The position numbers were made by a program, and so were the translations under genes. The notes under the pieces were generated by a model, which was not told the DNA's origin, did not search any database, and saw nothing but the letters and a program-made list of their open reading frames with translations. DNA of 64,000 bases, taken from NCBI GenBank assembly GCA_015056905.1, contig SVFI01000001.1:204113-268112 (forward strand), in the 5' to 3' direction. Positions 31,937-41,564 of the stretch are shown here, one piece after another (positions within the stretch are counted from its first letter, which is position 1; each line of letters opens with the position of its first letter). The stretch comes from Lachnospiraceae bacterium. GTDB lineage: Bacteria > Bacillota > Clostridia > Lachnospirales > Lachnospiraceae.

Positions 31937-33112
31937 ATGCGAAAACTATTTTATGAAGATATTCATATCACACATTTTAAGGCGGTTGTCTTATCTTGTG
32001 AAAAACCAGATTCTACTACAGGTAAGGACATGTATCGCGTTCTTCTCGATGCGACTGCTTTTTTCCCTGAGGAAGGCGGACAATCCGCAGATATCGGAAC
32101 CATAGACGGCCGGGAAGTCCTTGATGTGCAGATAAAAAATGATTTAATTTATCATTTTATGAAAGAACCGATTGCCGCCGGCAAAACGGTCGAATGCCAT
32201 GTTGACTGGGCACAACGTTTTGATTTTATGCAACAACACTCCGGTGAACACATTCTCTCCGGAATTGTGCACGAACGCTTTGGCTATAACAATGTCGGTT
32301 TTCATTTGAGCCCACGTGAAGTTACGTTGGATTTTGACGGACCGATTGAGAGTGAACAGCTTCGTGATATCGAACTCGCAGCCAACCGTGTCATCTGGCT
32401 GAATCTTCCGATTGAAATCAGCTATCCTGAAAAGGAAGAACTTGCCACACTTACCTACCGCAGCAAGATTGAAATCGACGGACAAGTGCGAATTGTCACA
32501 ATTCCGGGGGTGGATGTATGCGCCTGCTGTGCTCCGCATGTGGAAGCCACCGGACAAATCGGTATGATAAAGATTGTAAATGCCCAAAACTACAAAGGTG
32601 GAATGCGCCTTACGATTGTTTGCGGACAGCGGGCACTATCAGACTACAGGGAAAAACTTGACAGCGTCACAACCATTGCCCAATCCATGTCCGTGAAACA
32701 GAATCAAGTAATTGACGCTTTCAATAAGCTGAAAGCAGAAACTCAGGCACTCAATGAAAAAGCAAATGATTTACAGGCAAAATGCCTGGCCATGTTGCTG
32801 GACACTCTGCCGATTCCATCAGAATCAGAGCACGCGGTTCTTTTTACAAATATCAGTGATAACATCGCGATTCGTAATGCAGTAAACAATCTGACCGGAC
32901 AGTACGAAGGATACTGCGCCATTTTCTGGGGATGCGATGGGGATTACCGCTTTATTGCCGGAAGCAAACATGCAGACTGTAATCTGCTTGCACAACAGTT
33001 CCGCGCACAACTTGGTGCCAAGTGCGGCGGGAATGCTCTTATGATTCAGGGAAGCGCGGCTGCAACTTCCAAAAACATTCTTGCCGTCTTCTCGTCTTTC
33101 CAAACAGCTTAG
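31937..33112 (+). CDS. Alanyl-tRNA editing protein of the AlaX (AlaX-L) type
   Basis: The 391-residue protein has no aminoacylation domain but matches the editing part of AlaRS. It contains FFPEEGGQSADIG, the zinc-binding HxxxH in QQHSGEHILSG and the CxxxH-type CACCAPHV near residues 193-200, and a C-terminal DHHA1-like region with KCGGNALMIQGSAA. It would hydrolyse Ser-tRNAAla or Gly-tRNAAla. The ATG at 31937 has GGGGA upstream; it lies 28 bases after the SDR gene, so the two may be co-transcribed. It ends at a bidirectional terminator shared with the ribF operon. Confidence 0.9.
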   Translation: MRKLFYEDIHITHFKAVVLSCEKPDSTTGKDMYRVLLDATAFFPEEGGQSADIGTIDGREVLDVQIKNDLIYHFMKEPIAAGKTVECHVDWAQRFDFMQQHSGEHILSGIVHERFGYNNVGFHLSPREVTLDFDGPIESEQLRDIELAANRVIWLNLPIEISYPEKEELATLTYRSKIEIDGQVRIVTIPGVDVCACCAPHVEATGQIGMIKIVNAQNYKGGMRLTIVCGQRALSDYREKLDSVTTIAQSMSVKQNQVIDAFNKLKAETQALNEKANDLQAKCLAMLLDTLPIPSESEHAVLFTNISDNIAIRNAVNNLTGQYEGYCAIFWGCDGDYRFIAGSKHADCNLLAQQFRAQLGAKCGGNALMIQGSAAATSKNILAVFSSFQTA

Positions 33113-33136
33113 TCTATACAGAAAAATTGATATGCT

Positions 33137-33174
33137 AAAAATACCCGGGATTTTGACGTCATCCCGGGTATTTT
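33137..33174. terminator. Bidirectional intrinsic terminator between alaX and ribF
   Basis: ATACCCGGGA (33141-33150) pairs with TCCCGGGTAT (33162-33171) around an 11-base loop, with A-run before and T-run after, so the hairpin can end transcription on both strands. Confidence 0.88.
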
Positions 33175-33233
33175 CATGTGCTTTTTATATAGACTCACGT
33201 GGTCTCTTTAAATATAATTAAATTAACTAAAAC

Positions 33234-34166
33234 TTAAATTCCAAAATATGCTTTACCTTTTGCCACATCTGCCCCGATTGCAGATTTTAGTTCATCAAGG
33301 TCAGCAAATTTCATTTCCCCGCGCTCATAGTGATGCAGATGCACGATGATATCCTTGTCATAAATATCTTCATGAAAATCGTAGATGTAAGTTTCAACGC
33401 CGAGACGGTTTGTCTTGCCGTCCGGCGACTCAACCGTCGGCTTGTAACCGATATTCGTTACACCATAGAATGTCTGCTGACCATAAGTTACGGTCGAAAA
33501 ATAAACACCGTCCGGAGGCATAATCTTCTGCGGCTGCGGATGAATATTGACGGTCGGCATTCCGAGCGTCCGACCGATTCGGTTTCCGCGTTCCACTCTT
33601 CCGCTGATAAAAAAAGGCTCGTCCAAGAGCTTTGTCACAAGCTCCATGTTTCCGTTTTCTACCTCAGTTCTCACGTAGGTAGAACTTATATCTCTACCAT
33701 TATGACAGAGTTTGCTTATGATGCGCACCTGTACCCCGCGCTTCTTTGCAAGCTGATAAAGCAGTTCTGCATTCCCTGCCCCCCGGTTTCCGAATGACAC
33801 ATCCTCTCCCGCTGCAATAAATTTGGCGTTCATTTTATCCAGCAAGAATTGGTTTACATAATCTTCCGGCGTTACCGCCGCGGTCTCCTTACAAAACGGA
33901 TACTCTACAAGATAGTCAATCCCCATCTCTTCGAACGCAATCCTCTTTTCCTCGCGCGTCATCAATTCCTTGACATCATCTCCCTGAAAAAAAACAGCCG
34001 GTGAAGGATCAAACGTAAATACCGCCGTTTTAAGACCGAGCTTTTTTGCCTCAAATATTTCGCGCAGCAATCTCTTATGTCCCCTGTGAATTCCATCGAA
34101 CTTTCCGATTGCCACCGCACATCCTTCTTCAATTTTAAAATCCGTTGTCCCTGAAATAAGTTTCAT
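33234..34166 (-). CDS. ribF: Bifunctional riboflavin kinase / FAD synthetase
   Basis: RibF turns riboflavin into FMN and then FAD. The 310-residue protein has the nucleotidyltransferase motif GKFDGIHRGHKRLL (about residues 22-35) and the riboflavin kinase domain with GRVERGNRIGRTLGMPTVNI and the YFSTVTYG-type strands. It starts 1 base after truB and ends the rimP operon. The typical nearby FMN riboswitch is not seen, which is normal for ribF. Confidence 0.96.
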   Translation of the reverse strand: MKLISGTTDFKIEEGCAVAIGKFDGIHRGHKRLLREIFEAKKLGLKTAVFTFDPSPAVFFQGDDVKELMTREEKRIAFEEMGIDYLVEYPFCKETAAVTPEDYVNQFLLDKMNAKFIAAGEDVSFGNRGAGNAELLYQLAKKRGVQVRIISKLCHNGRDISSTYVRTEVENGNMELVTKLLDEPFFISGRVERGNRIGRTLGMPTVNIHPQPQKIMPPDGVYFSTVTYGQQTFYGVTNIGYKPTVESPDGKTNRLGVETYIYDFHEDIYDKDIIVHLHHYERGEMKFADLDELKSAIGADVAKGKAYFGI

Positions 34167-34167
34167 G

Positions 34168-35118
34168 CTAAAAATACTCTTTCCCGTACTTTTCTTTCAA
34201 TGCCTCTTTGTCGAGGAACATCTTATATGGTTTAAAGCGCCTGCGCTCCGTGTCATATACATAGATTCCGTAAAAAATCTTATCTTCGTTGTAGACACGC
34301 AGCTGAGCCGGCGTTTTCTTTTCATCCGTATAAAACTCCACTCTCGGTTCATACATCTTCGGATACAGGCTGTTTCCGTTATCGATAACCTTGCGGAACT
34401 CGTTTTTGACCGTTACTGCCGGAAGGTGTAAAAACACATCATCCACCGGATATAAAATTTCATCAAGTCTCCGGTCATCACGCACCTGCTCAATTTGTTC
34501 AAGCGTAAGCGCATCCTTTATCTCAAACCGGTCCACTCGCGTACGAATCAGATTCTCCATCGCGCCTCCGCAGCCGGCTTTCTCTCCGATATCCTGGCAG
34601 AGCGTGCGAATGTAAGTCCCCTTAGAGCAATTTACACGAAATCGCACAAGCGGAAGATTTATTTCGAGAATCTCAAGTTCATAAATTTCTATTTCTCTCG
34701 CTTTACGCTCCACCTCAATGCCCTCGCGCGCCAAATCGACAAGTTTTCTGCCGTTAACTTTGAGTGCAGAATACATCGGCGGCACTTGTAATATTTTCCC
34801 TTTAAAAGTTGACATAATATTAGTTATGTCATCCTCCGATACAGTAACCGGTGCTTCTGACAACACCTCCCCCGTCATATCCTGCGTATCGGTCGTGACT
34901 CCAAGCCGAAGCACAGCCTCATATTCTTTTGTCTTATCTGTCAAAAGGTCACAGAGCCTTGTCGCATTTCCCAAACATACAGGAAGCACACCCTCCGCCT
35001 GTGGATCAAGCGTTCCGGTGTGCCCTATTTTCTTCTGTCTGAGAATTCCACGCAGCTTTGCTACCACATCGTGTGACGTATATCCTTTTTCTTTGTACAC
35101 GTTTATGATACCGTTCAT
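34168..35118 (-). CDS. truB: tRNA pseudouridine(55) synthase
   Basis: TruB makes pseudouridine at position 55 of tRNA. The 316-residue protein has the catalytic GTLDPQAEGVLPVCLG (Asp at about residue 38), YEAVLRLGVTTDTQDMTGEV and the CSKGTYIRTLCQDIGEKAG segment. Its ATG overlaps the nrnA stop (ATGA) and follows GGAGG. Confidence 0.96.
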   Translation of the reverse strand: MNGIINVYKEKGYTSHDVVAKLRGILRQKKIGHTGTLDPQAEGVLPVCLGNATRLCDLLTDKTKEYEAVLRLGVTTDTQDMTGEVLSEAPVTVSEDDITNIMSTFKGKILQVPPMYSALKVNGRKLVDLAREGIEVERKAREIEIYELEILEINLPLVRFRVNCSKGTYIRTLCQDIGEKAGCGGAMENLIRTRVDRFEIKDALTLEQIEQVRDDRRLDEILYPVDDVFLHLPAVTVKNEFRKVIDNGNSLYPKMYEPRVEFYTDEKKTPAQLRVYNEDKIFYGIYVYDTERRRFKPYKMFLDKEALKEKYGKEYF

Positions 35119-36089
35119 CTGCCATCCTCCATCTGAAGCGCGAGTTGCTCTGTCAGACTTTTTATAATTTCCTCATATGTGCCCTCAATGTTACAACCTG
35201 CAGCGCGCACATGCCCGCCTCCGCCGAAATGCGAAGAAACCTTGGAAACATCAATATCGTCCGTACACGAACGCATGCTCACTTTATAAAGATTTTCTCC
35301 CACTTCATAAATATAAACCGCAACATCGACACCTTTTACAATACGGAGCTGATTTACGATACCGGAAAGGTCCTTTTTGTCCGCGCCGTATTCTTCCATC
35401 GTCTTTAAATCCGTCATGGAGACCATCACTCTGCCGTCCATGAGAGTATATGCATCCATCAGCGCTTTTCCGAGGAGTTTGGACTGCACGGCTGTTTTTT
35501 CATAAAAGGTCTCATCGATAAGCTTCGGAAAATCAAAACCGAATTCGATAAGCTCCGCCACAATCCGAAGGGTCTTTGGCGATGTATTGGAATACTGCAT
35601 CACACCGCTGTCATGGATAATTCCGATGTACAATGTCTGCGCCATCTCCTTATCCATGAGTTTTTTGTAATCTTCCTTCTGTGCAATCAGCTCATACACC
35701 ACTTCCGCCGCAGAACTTGCCTGCGGAACAATTTCATCGACATCACAGCCGCCCTGATTGCTGATGTGATGGTCGATATTGATGACTTTCTTTGCGGTTT
35801 CAATATATTTGACTGCTTCTCCGCAGCGTTCCGGAACCGTATCTGCCACAATCATAACATCATAGACAATATCCTCTTTATAGTCTGTCACAATCTCCGA
35901 CACACCGGATACAAAATCAAAAATCGCCGGTGGCTGCTCTATCATCACATCTACCCTCGTCTGCGGATAAACTTTTCGAAGAAACTGCCAAAGTGCCATG
36001 ACAGAACCGACACAATCACCATCCGGATTGACATGTCCCGCTATTGCAATTTTGGACGCACCCTCACACTCTTTTACAAGATCAATCAT
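35115..36089 (-). CDS. nrnA: DHH-family phosphoesterase (NrnA-type oligoribonuclease / pAp phosphatase)
   Basis: The 324-residue protein has the DHH motifs GHVNPDGDCVGS (about residues 18-29), IVADTVPERCG and VINIDHHISNQG, and the C-terminal DHHA1 motif HFGGGGHVRAAGC. In Firmicutes NrnA degrades short RNAs and 3'-phosphoadenosine 5'-phosphate; c-di-AMP-derived pApA is another possible substrate. Its place between rbfA and truB is the conserved one. Confidence 0.92.
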   Translation of the reverse strand: MIDLVKECEGASKIAIAGHVNPDGDCVGSVMALWQFLRKVYPQTRVDVMIEQPPAIFDFVSGVSEIVTDYKEDIVYDVMIVADTVPERCGEAVKYIETAKKVINIDHHISNQGGCDVDEIVPQASSAAEVVYELIAQKEDYKKLMDKEMAQTLYIGIIHDSGVMQYSNTSPKTLRIVAELIEFGFDFPKLIDETFYEKTAVQSKLLGKALMDAYTLMDGRVMVSMTDLKTMEEYGADKKDLSGIVNQLRIVKGVDVAVYIYEVGENLYKVSMRSCTDDIDVSKVSSHFGGGGHVRAAGCNIEGTYEEIIKSLTEQLALQMEDGR

Positions 36090-36097
36090 AATTCACC

Positions 36098-36484
36098 CTA
36101 TTCTTCCGTCTCCTGTCCCTCGTCACGAACGAGGTTCTTATTTACCTCATCGATCTTCTTCGACATACTCACTCCGTATGCAATGGACTGATCCATAATA
36201 AACTGAATCTGCGGAGTGTTGCGAAGATTAATCTTTTTGGCAAGTTTGGAACGGATAAAGCCTTCCGCACTCTGCAGTCCCGCAAGCGTATCTGCAATTG
36301 CCTGCTCATCGCCGAATACAGAGATCCACGCTTTGCACGTCTTTAAATCCGGCGCCACTTCTACTGCGACAACACTTGTCAGCGGACTTATCCGCGGGTC
36401 CTTCATTTCGCCGCGGATAATGTCTGCAAGTGCACGCATAACTTCACCGTTGATACGGGTATTTTTTACACTGTTTTTTCTCAT
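36098..36484 (-). CDS. rbfA: Ribosome-binding factor A
   Basis: RbfA is a KH-like 30S maturation factor. The 128-residue protein contains the typical RINGEVMRALADIIRGEMKDP and ISPLTSVVAVEVAPDLKTCKAWISV (shortened here) and ends with the usual LRNTPQIQFIMDQSIAYG. It lies 8 bases downstream of infB. Confidence 0.95.
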   Translation of the reverse strand: MRKNSVKNTRINGEVMRALADIIRGEMKDPRISPLTSVVAVEVAPDLKTCKAWISVFGDEQAIADTLAGLQSAEGFIRSKLAKKINLRNTPQIQFIMDQSIAYGVSMSKKIDEVNKNLVRDEGQETEE

Positions 36485-36492
36485 ATCATTTC

Positions 36493-39249
36493 CTATCTTG
36501 GTACTTCTACCATAATATAAGCTTCTACGATATCAAGCTCCTGCATCTGATCATAGCCATCAAATACAAGACCGCACTCGAAGCCTGCTTTTACTTCTTT
36601 TACATCGTCTTTGAAACGTTTCAGTGAAGCAAGATCCCCCTCGAAAATCTGGTCACCCTCACGCGAAATACGAACTTTACAGCCTCTCTGGAAATATCCG
36701 TCAAGCACGTAGGAACCGGCAATGTTACCGATTGCCGAAGCCTTGAATATCTGACGCACTTCTGCATGACCGATGACTTTTTCTTCAAAGATCGGATCAA
36801 GCATACCCTTCATCGCTGCCTGAACATCCTCGATAGCCTGGTAAATTACCTTGTAAAGTCTCACATCAACACCTTCGCGCTCTGCCGTTGCTTTTGCCAT
36901 CGCATCCGGTCTTACGTTGAAACCGATAATGATGGCCTGTGACGCACTCGCAAGAATAACGTCGGACTCATTAATCGCACCAACACCACCGTGGATACAT
37001 TTTACAACAACCTCTTCGTTGGAAAGCTTTAACAGACTCTGTTTTACCGCTTCCACACTACCCTGAACATCAGCCTTGATAATAAGGTTAAGTTCTTTGA
37101 GGTTACCTGCCTGAATCTGTGAGAACAGATCATCTAAGGACATTTTGCTCTTAGTTTCTTCAAGTTTCTTTACTTTATTCTGAGCCACGAATGTTTCTGC
37201 AAATGTCTTGGCTGTCTTATCATTTTCATGTGCGATGAGAATCTCTCCTGCATTCGGAACATCGGAAAGACCGAGAATCTCAACCGGTGTACATGGTCCT
37301 GCCTCTTTGACGCGGCGGCCCTTGTCATCCACCATAGCTCTTACCTTACCATGTGCTGCCCCTGCAGAAACAAAATCACCGACATGGAGTGTACCCTTCT
37401 GTACTAAAACAGTCGCAACAGGACCACGTCCCTTATCAAGCTCTGCCTCGATAACGAGACCTCTTGCGCGTCTGTTTGGATTTGCTTTTAATTCAAGAAT
37501 TTCAGCTGTCAAAAGGATTGTCTCAAGTAAGGTATCAATACCTTCCCCTGTTTTCGCAGAAACAGGAACGAATTCTGTTGTTCCGCCCCAGTCAGCCGGA
37601 ATGAGTTCGTACTCTGTAAGTTCCTGTTTTACACGGTCAATGTTAGCACTTGGTTTATCCATCTTGTTGACTGCAACAATGATTTCAATTCCGGCTGCTT
37701 TTGCATGGTTAATTGCCTCCACGGTCTGTGGCATAACACCGTCATCTGCTGCAACTACTAAGATTGCGATATCCGTAGAATTTGCTCCACGCATACGCAT
37801 TGCTGTAAACGCCTCATGTCCCGGTGTGTCAAGGAACGTAATCTTCTGGTCGTTAATCGTAACTGTATAAGCACCGATATGCTGCGTAATACCACCGGCC
37901 TCGCGGTCTGTTACATTTGTTTCACGGATCGCATCAAGAAGAGATGTTTTACCGTGGTCAACGTGACCCATAACACAGATAACAGGTGGTCTTGCAACCA
38001 TATCCTCTGTATTTTCTTCATCCTCTTTCAGAAGTTCCTCGATGACATCCACCTGTACTTCTTTTTCACAGATAATTTCGTATTCGATAGCAATTTCTTC
38101 CGCTGTCTCAAACTCAATCTCCTGATTTACCGTCACGATCTGTCCCTGCATAAAGAGTTTCTTAACAATAGCGGACGGCTGAATCTTCATCTTATCTGCC
38201 AAATCTTTGATCGTAATTGTATCCGGAATGGTGATAACCTTAATCTGTTCTTCCGGTGCCACCTCTTTCTTCTCCGGTTTAATAAAGCGACCTGCTTTAT
38301 TTTTATTCTTCACCATCATCTCGTTGTCATCTTCGTAGATGTGATCTTTTTTACTTCTCTTATCTCTATCCTGATTGCTGCGACGTTTCTCATCATCGCG
38401 ATGTTTTTCCTGTTCTTTTATCGGACTTTCCGGAATAAACGAACCTTTACCGCCCTGATTTTTGCGGAATCCATTCTGCGGCCTTGCATCTCCTTTGCCG
38501 CCGCGTTCGCTATTGCCAAAAGGTTTTGCATTACCGCCACGACCCTGATGATCACCATTACCTTGACCACCACGGTTAAACCCAGAACCACCCTGTCTGT
38601 CAGAGAAGTTTCTGTTTTTGTCGTTGAAGCGTTTCTGTCCATCGTTTCTCCTATCTGCGTTCTGCACTTTTTCTGCCTGCTGTACATCAGCACCCGCTGT
38701 ACGTACTTCCTGTACTTCCTGCGACTTTACCTGTGGCTTCGGCTTACCCTGTGGCTGCGGCTGTGGCTTCGGGGTCGGTGTGATTGCCACCGGTTTAATC
38801 ACCGGCTTCGGAAGCGGTCTGTAAGGCTGCGGAGCGTTGCCGCGCTGATTGTTTCCGTGTCCGTTTCTGTCACCACCGTGTCCCTGTTGCGGACGATTAC
38901 CGCCCTGTGGGCGTTTTCCGCCCATGTTGCTGTTGTGCGAATTGCTGACAATGATGATACTCTTTTTCTTCTTCGGAGCTTCTGTCTTCGGTGCCTCTGC
39001 CTTCGGAGCTTCCGCTTTTGGAGACTCTGATTTCGGAACCTCGGCTTTTGGAGCTTCCGCCTTTGGCGCCTCTGTCTTCGGAGCTTCCTTTTTCTTTCCG
39101 AAATTTGCTCTGACTGCTGCTGCAGCCTCATCATCAACACTGGAATCGCTTCGTTTCACTTCGATTCCTTTTGTCGCCAAAAATCCTTTCACATCATCAT
39201 TTGATATATTCAACTCTTCTGCGAGTTCGCGTACTTTAATTTTCGCCAT
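36493..39249 (-). CDS. infB: Translation initiation factor IF-2
   Basis: IF-2 is a GTPase that brings fMet-tRNA to the 30S subunit. The 918-residue protein begins with an IF2-N domain (residues 1-50), then about 285 low-complexity residues: an Ala-Pro-Lys-Glu repeat (55-94), an Asn/Gly/Arg/Gln-rich stretch with RGG-like runs (about 108-270) and a charged stretch (275-335). A second IF2-N domain (about 337-390) precedes the G domain with GHVDHGKT (428-435), [14 protein letters not shown] and NKMDKP. Domains II-IV complete the C-terminal half. The ATG follows GGAGG. Confidence 0.97.
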   Translation of the reverse strand: MAKIKVRELAEELNISNDDVKGFLATKGIEVKRSDSSVDDEAAAAVRANFGKKKEAPKTEAPKAEAPKAEVPKSESPKAEAPKAEAPKTEAPKKKKSIIIVSNSHNSNMGGKRPQGGNRPQQGHGGDRNGHGNNQRGNAPQPYRPLPKPVIKPVAITPTPKPQPQPQGKPKPQVKSQEVQEVRTAGADVQQAEKVQNADRRNDGQKRFNDKNRNFSDRQGGSGFNRGGQGNGDHQGRGGNAKPFGNSERGGKGDARPQNGFRKNQGGKGSFIPESPIKEQEKHRDDEKRRSNQDRDKRSKKDHIYEDDNEMMVKNKNKAGRFIKPEKKEVAPEEQIKVITIPDTITIKDLADKMKIQPSAIVKKLFMQGQIVTVNQEIEFETAEEIAIEYEIICEKEVQVDVIEELLKEDEENTEDMVARPPVICVMGHVDHGKTSLLDAIRETNVTDREAGGITQHIGAYTVTINDQKITFLDTPGHEAFTAMRMRGANSTDIAILVVAADDGVMPQTVEAINHAKAAGIEIIVAVNKMDKPSANIDRVKQELTEYELIPADWGGTTEFVPVSAKTGEGIDTLLETILLTAEILELKANPNRRARGLVIEAELDKGRGPVATVLVQKGTLHVGDFVSAGAAHGKVRAMVDDKGRRVKEAGPCTPVEILGLSDVPNAGEILIAHENDKTAKTFAETFVAQNKVKKLEETKSKMSLDDLFSQIQAGNLKELNLIIKADVQGSVEAVKQSLLKLSNEEVVVKCIHGGVGAINESDVILASASQAIIIGFNVRPDAMAKATAEREGVDVRLYKVIYQAIEDVQAAMKGMLDPIFEEKVIGHAEVRQIFKASAIGNIAGSYVLDGYFQRGCKVRISREGDQIFEGDLASLKRFKDDVKEVKAGFECGLVFDGYDQMQELDIVEAYIMVEVPR
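38968..39087. repeat. 15-bp repeat array encoding eight EAPKx units in infB
   Basis: The plus strand reads as CTTCGGAGCTTCCGC-type units. Eight five-residue copies (Glu-Ala/Val/Ser-Pro-Lys-Thr/Ala/Ser) cover residues 55-94 of IF-2. The units vary, so it is an old rather than freshly expanded array. Confidence 0.75.
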
Positions 39250-39263
39250 ATTACTACCTCCGT

Positions 39264-39605
39264 CTAATTTTGTGTCTCGTCAAGCAATTTACATAGTGCC
39301 TGCGCAAATCCTGTATCGGTCACCGCGAGCGATGCCCTCATCTCTTTTCCCATCGCGTGCCCAAGCTCTTCCTTTGTCCCGTATATAAAACACGGCACTT
39401 CGTAAAAGCTGCATTTGTCGGTAAAAAGCTTCTTTGTGTTATCAGACGCATCTTCTGCCACAATCACAAGCTCAGCCGCAAATGACTTGACTGCCTTTTC
39501 CGTGGAAAACTCTCCGCTGACCGTCTTCCGGGCTCTTGTCGCAAGCCCGATGAGAGAAAAAACCTTCTTTTTCACTTGTTCCTGATTATTCAATGTTTTC
39601 CTCAT
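39264..39605 (-). CDS. L7Ae/L30e-family ribosomal protein (YlxQ)
   Basis: The roughly 110-residue protein fits the L7Ae/YlxQ family, with [20 protein letters not shown] and [16 protein letters not shown]. Such proteins bind kink-turn RNA. The start is uncertain: the ATG at 39603-39605 has AAGGAG only 1 base upstream, while a TTG at 39591-39593 has GAGG at 6 bases; both overlap the end of ylxR. It lies between ylxR and infB, the standard order. Confidence 0.85.
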   Translation of the reverse strand: MRKTLNNQEQVKKKVFSLIGLATRARKTVSGEFSTEKAVKSFAAELVIVAEDASDNTKKLFTDKCSFYEVPCFIYGTKEELGHAMGKEMRASLAVTDTGFAQALCKLLDETQN

Positions 39606-39855
39606 ACTCCTTTTGCAGTTTCTCATAAATCGACTTGTCAATACTCATTTTGAAGGAGCGCTCTAACCCTTTGTTTTTCATAGCCATCTTTAAGCATTCT
39701 TCCTGCCGACAAAGATAAGCACCTCTTCCATTTTTCTTACCGGTTAAATCTAAGACAATTTCATCTTCCGGCGTTTTGATGACGCGCATCATTTCTTTTT
39801 TCGCCTTCATCTGTCCGCATCCGACACATTGTCTGAGTGGAATTTTTTTACCCAT
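39586..39855 (-). CDS. YlxR-family RNA-binding protein
   Basis: The 89-residue protein shows the YlxR features RQCVGCGQMKAKKEMMRVIK (Cys-x-x-Cys) and GRGAYLCRQEECLKMA, with a basic C-terminus. YlxR (RnpM in B. subtilis) is reported to bind and modulate RNase P RNA. It follows nusA with 9 bases between. Confidence 0.9.
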   Translation of the reverse strand: MGKKIPLRQCVGCGQMKAKKEMMRVIKTPEDEIVLDLTGKKNGRGAYLCRQEECLKMAMKNKGLERSFKMSIDKSIYEKLQKEYEENIE

Positions 39856-39864
39856 AAGACTCCT

Positions 39865-41001
39865 CTATTCTTCTACTTCCTCGTATGCTTCCTCGTCGTA
39901 TTCATACTCTTCATCATACTCATCGTCAAGATAATCTTCATAACGGAAACCAGGTGCATCTTTCGCCTGTGTCTCGCTCTTGATATCAATCTTATATCCT
40001 GTGAGCCTTGCTGCAAGTCTTGCATTCTGACCTTCTTTACCGATGGCAAGTGATAACTGATAGTCCGGTACAACAACCTTGGCTGTCTTTTCATCCGGGT
40101 CTGCAAATACTGCAACGATTTTCGCCGGAGATAATGCATTCTGAATCAGGTTACCTGGATTTTCATCCCAGTTGATAATGTCAATCTTCTCGCCGCGGAG
40201 TTCATCCACGATGGAGTTGACACGGGAGCCGTTCATTCCGACACATGCACCTACCGGATCCACATTCGGATTGTCGCTCCATACCGCCATCTTCGTACGG
40301 CTTCCCGCCTCACGGGCAATCGCTTTGATTTCAACCGTGCCGTCGGCAATTTCTGCCACTTCCGCTTCAAAGAGACGCTTTACAAGTTCCGGATGTGTAC
40401 GGCTGACTAAAATACGTGCTCCTTTTGTTGTATTCTTAACTTCTACGATATATACCTTAATTCTGTCTGTCGGTTTGAAATGTTCTGTCTTTACCTGTTC
40501 GTTCTCATTCAGGAGTGCATCTGCCTTTCCGAGATCAATGCTGATGTTCTTACCGATATATCTCTGCACGATACCCGTTACGACATCTTTTTCTTTTTCA
40601 TAGTACTGATTGTAAATTACGCTTCTCTCTTCTTCTCTGATTTTCTGAAGGATTACGTTCTTTGCATTCTGTGTTGCGATACGACCGAATTCTTTTGACT
40701 TGATTTCAATCTGAACCGGCTCGCCTACTTTGGCTTTCTTGCTATATTTGAGTGCTTCCTCAAGCGAAATCTGCAGACAGTCATCTTCTACGTCTGCGCC
40801 TGTTGCAACGACTTCTTTTTCTGCCACCACTTTGAAATCACATGTTTCGCGGTTCACACTGACTATAATGTTATCCGCCTTACCGAAATGATTCTTGCAG
40901 GCTGTCAGCAACGAGTTTTCGATTGCTTCAAACAGAGTCTCTTTGCTGATTTCTTTCTCCTTTTCCAGAATATCCAGTGCTTCCATTAATTCCTTGTTCA
41001 T
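39865..41001 (-). CDS. nusA: Transcription termination/antitermination factor NusA
   Basis: NusA binds RNA polymerase and nascent RNA to control pausing, termination and antitermination. The 378-residue protein has the N-terminal domain (1-130), an S1 domain (about 133-200), and two KH domains (about 225-350, with VGACVGMNGSRVNSIVDELR and SLAIGKEGQNARLAARLTG). The C-terminus is a short acidic tail of about 25 residues rich in Asp, Glu and Tyr, not the long acidic repeats of E. coli. The ATG follows AGGAGG. It is the second gene of the operon. Confidence 0.96.
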   Translation of the reverse strand: MNKELMEALDILEKEKEISKETLFEAIENSLLTACKNHFGKADNIIVSVNRETCDFKVVAEKEVVATGADVEDDCLQISLEEALKYSKKAKVGEPVQIEIKSKEFGRIATQNAKNVILQKIREEERSVIYNQYYEKEKDVVTGIVQRYIGKNISIDLGKADALLNENEQVKTEHFKPTDRIKVYIVEVKNTTKGARILVSRTHPELVKRLFEAEVAEIADGTVEIKAIAREAGSRTKMAVWSDNPNVDPVGACVGMNGSRVNSIVDELRGEKIDIINWDENPGNLIQNALSPAKIVAVFADPDEKTAKVVVPDYQLSLAIGKEGQNARLAARLTGYKIDIKSETQAKDAPGFRYEDYLDDEYDEEYEYDEEAYEEVEE

Positions 41002-41019
41002 TTTCCTTTTTCCTCCTAA

Positions 41020-41484
41020 TTAAAACTCGACATACGGACGCACAAGGGCAAGGTCCGCTCTCGCAAATTGTTTCTCACCATCTTCTGTCTCGATTGTGAT
41101 ACTCTCTTTATCATACGCTTTTAATATACCTTCAAAGTCCTTCGACTTATCGATCATCTTGTAGGTTTTGAGTTCGATGGCTTTGCCCATATGTCGCTCA
41201 AAATCTTTGTCCTTCTTTATCGGACGAAGCAGTCCCGGACTGCTCACTTCCATAATGTAGGAATCCTCAATAAAATCTTCTTTGTCAAGCAGTTCTGAAA
41301 ACGCCCTGCTCACAAGCTCACAGTCATCGATAGTAATACCACCCGGCTTGTCAATGTAGGTACGCAAATACCAGTTGCTCCCTTCTTTGATATACTCAAC
41401 ATCCACCAGTTCAAAGGCATTTGCCTCCATAATCGGTGTGAGGAGCTGCTCAGCACGACTTTCGTAGTTGTCACGTTTTGACAT
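41020..41484 (-). CDS. rimP: Ribosome maturation factor RimP
   Basis: RimP helps assemble the 30S subunit. The 154-residue protein contains the N-terminal domain with FELVDVEYIKEGSNWYLRTY, the hinge SRAFSELLDKEDFIEDSYIM and EVSSPGLLRPIKKDKDFERH, and the C-terminal SH3-like domain. The ATG at 41482-41484 follows CAGGTGAACGA and is better than an upstream in-frame ATG, which would place the start inside the hairpin. Confidence 0.94.
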   Translation of the reverse strand: MSKRDNYESRAEQLLTPIMEANAFELVDVEYIKEGSNWYLRTYIDKPGGITIDDCELVSRAFSELLDKEDFIEDSYIMEVSSPGLLRPIKKDKDFERHMGKAIELKTYKMIDKSKDFEGILKAYDKESITIETEDGEKQFARADLALVRPYVEF

Positions 41485-41510
41485 TCGTTCACCTGTCCTT
41501 CCACAATGTA

Positions 41511-41538
41511 AAAGAGTGGACTTGCAAGTCCACTCTTT
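41511..41538 (-). terminator. Leader hairpin upstream of rimP-nusA (candidate NusA-responsive attenuator)
   Basis: A perfect 14-bp palindrome (arm AAAGAGTGGACTTG) lies between the operon promoter and the rimP start, and the minus-strand transcript continues with UUUUACAUUG. A short U-tract (CUCUUUU) makes it a weak intrinsic terminator. It could also end the upstream RND gene. Its position inside the rimP leader suggests attenuation. Confidence 0.65.
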
Positions 41539-41564
41539 CATATATCATTATTTAACTCTATACT

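Noticed and set aside
33175..34200. FMN riboswitch near ribF
   Set aside because: ribF lies inside an operon 1 base after truB, and no RFN-like conserved sequence was seen.
37816..39030. Long open frame (about 400 codons) on the plus strand opposite infB
   Set aside because: It mirrors the low-complexity part of infB, has no ribosome binding site or family match, and its product is a cysteine/phenylalanine-rich artefact.
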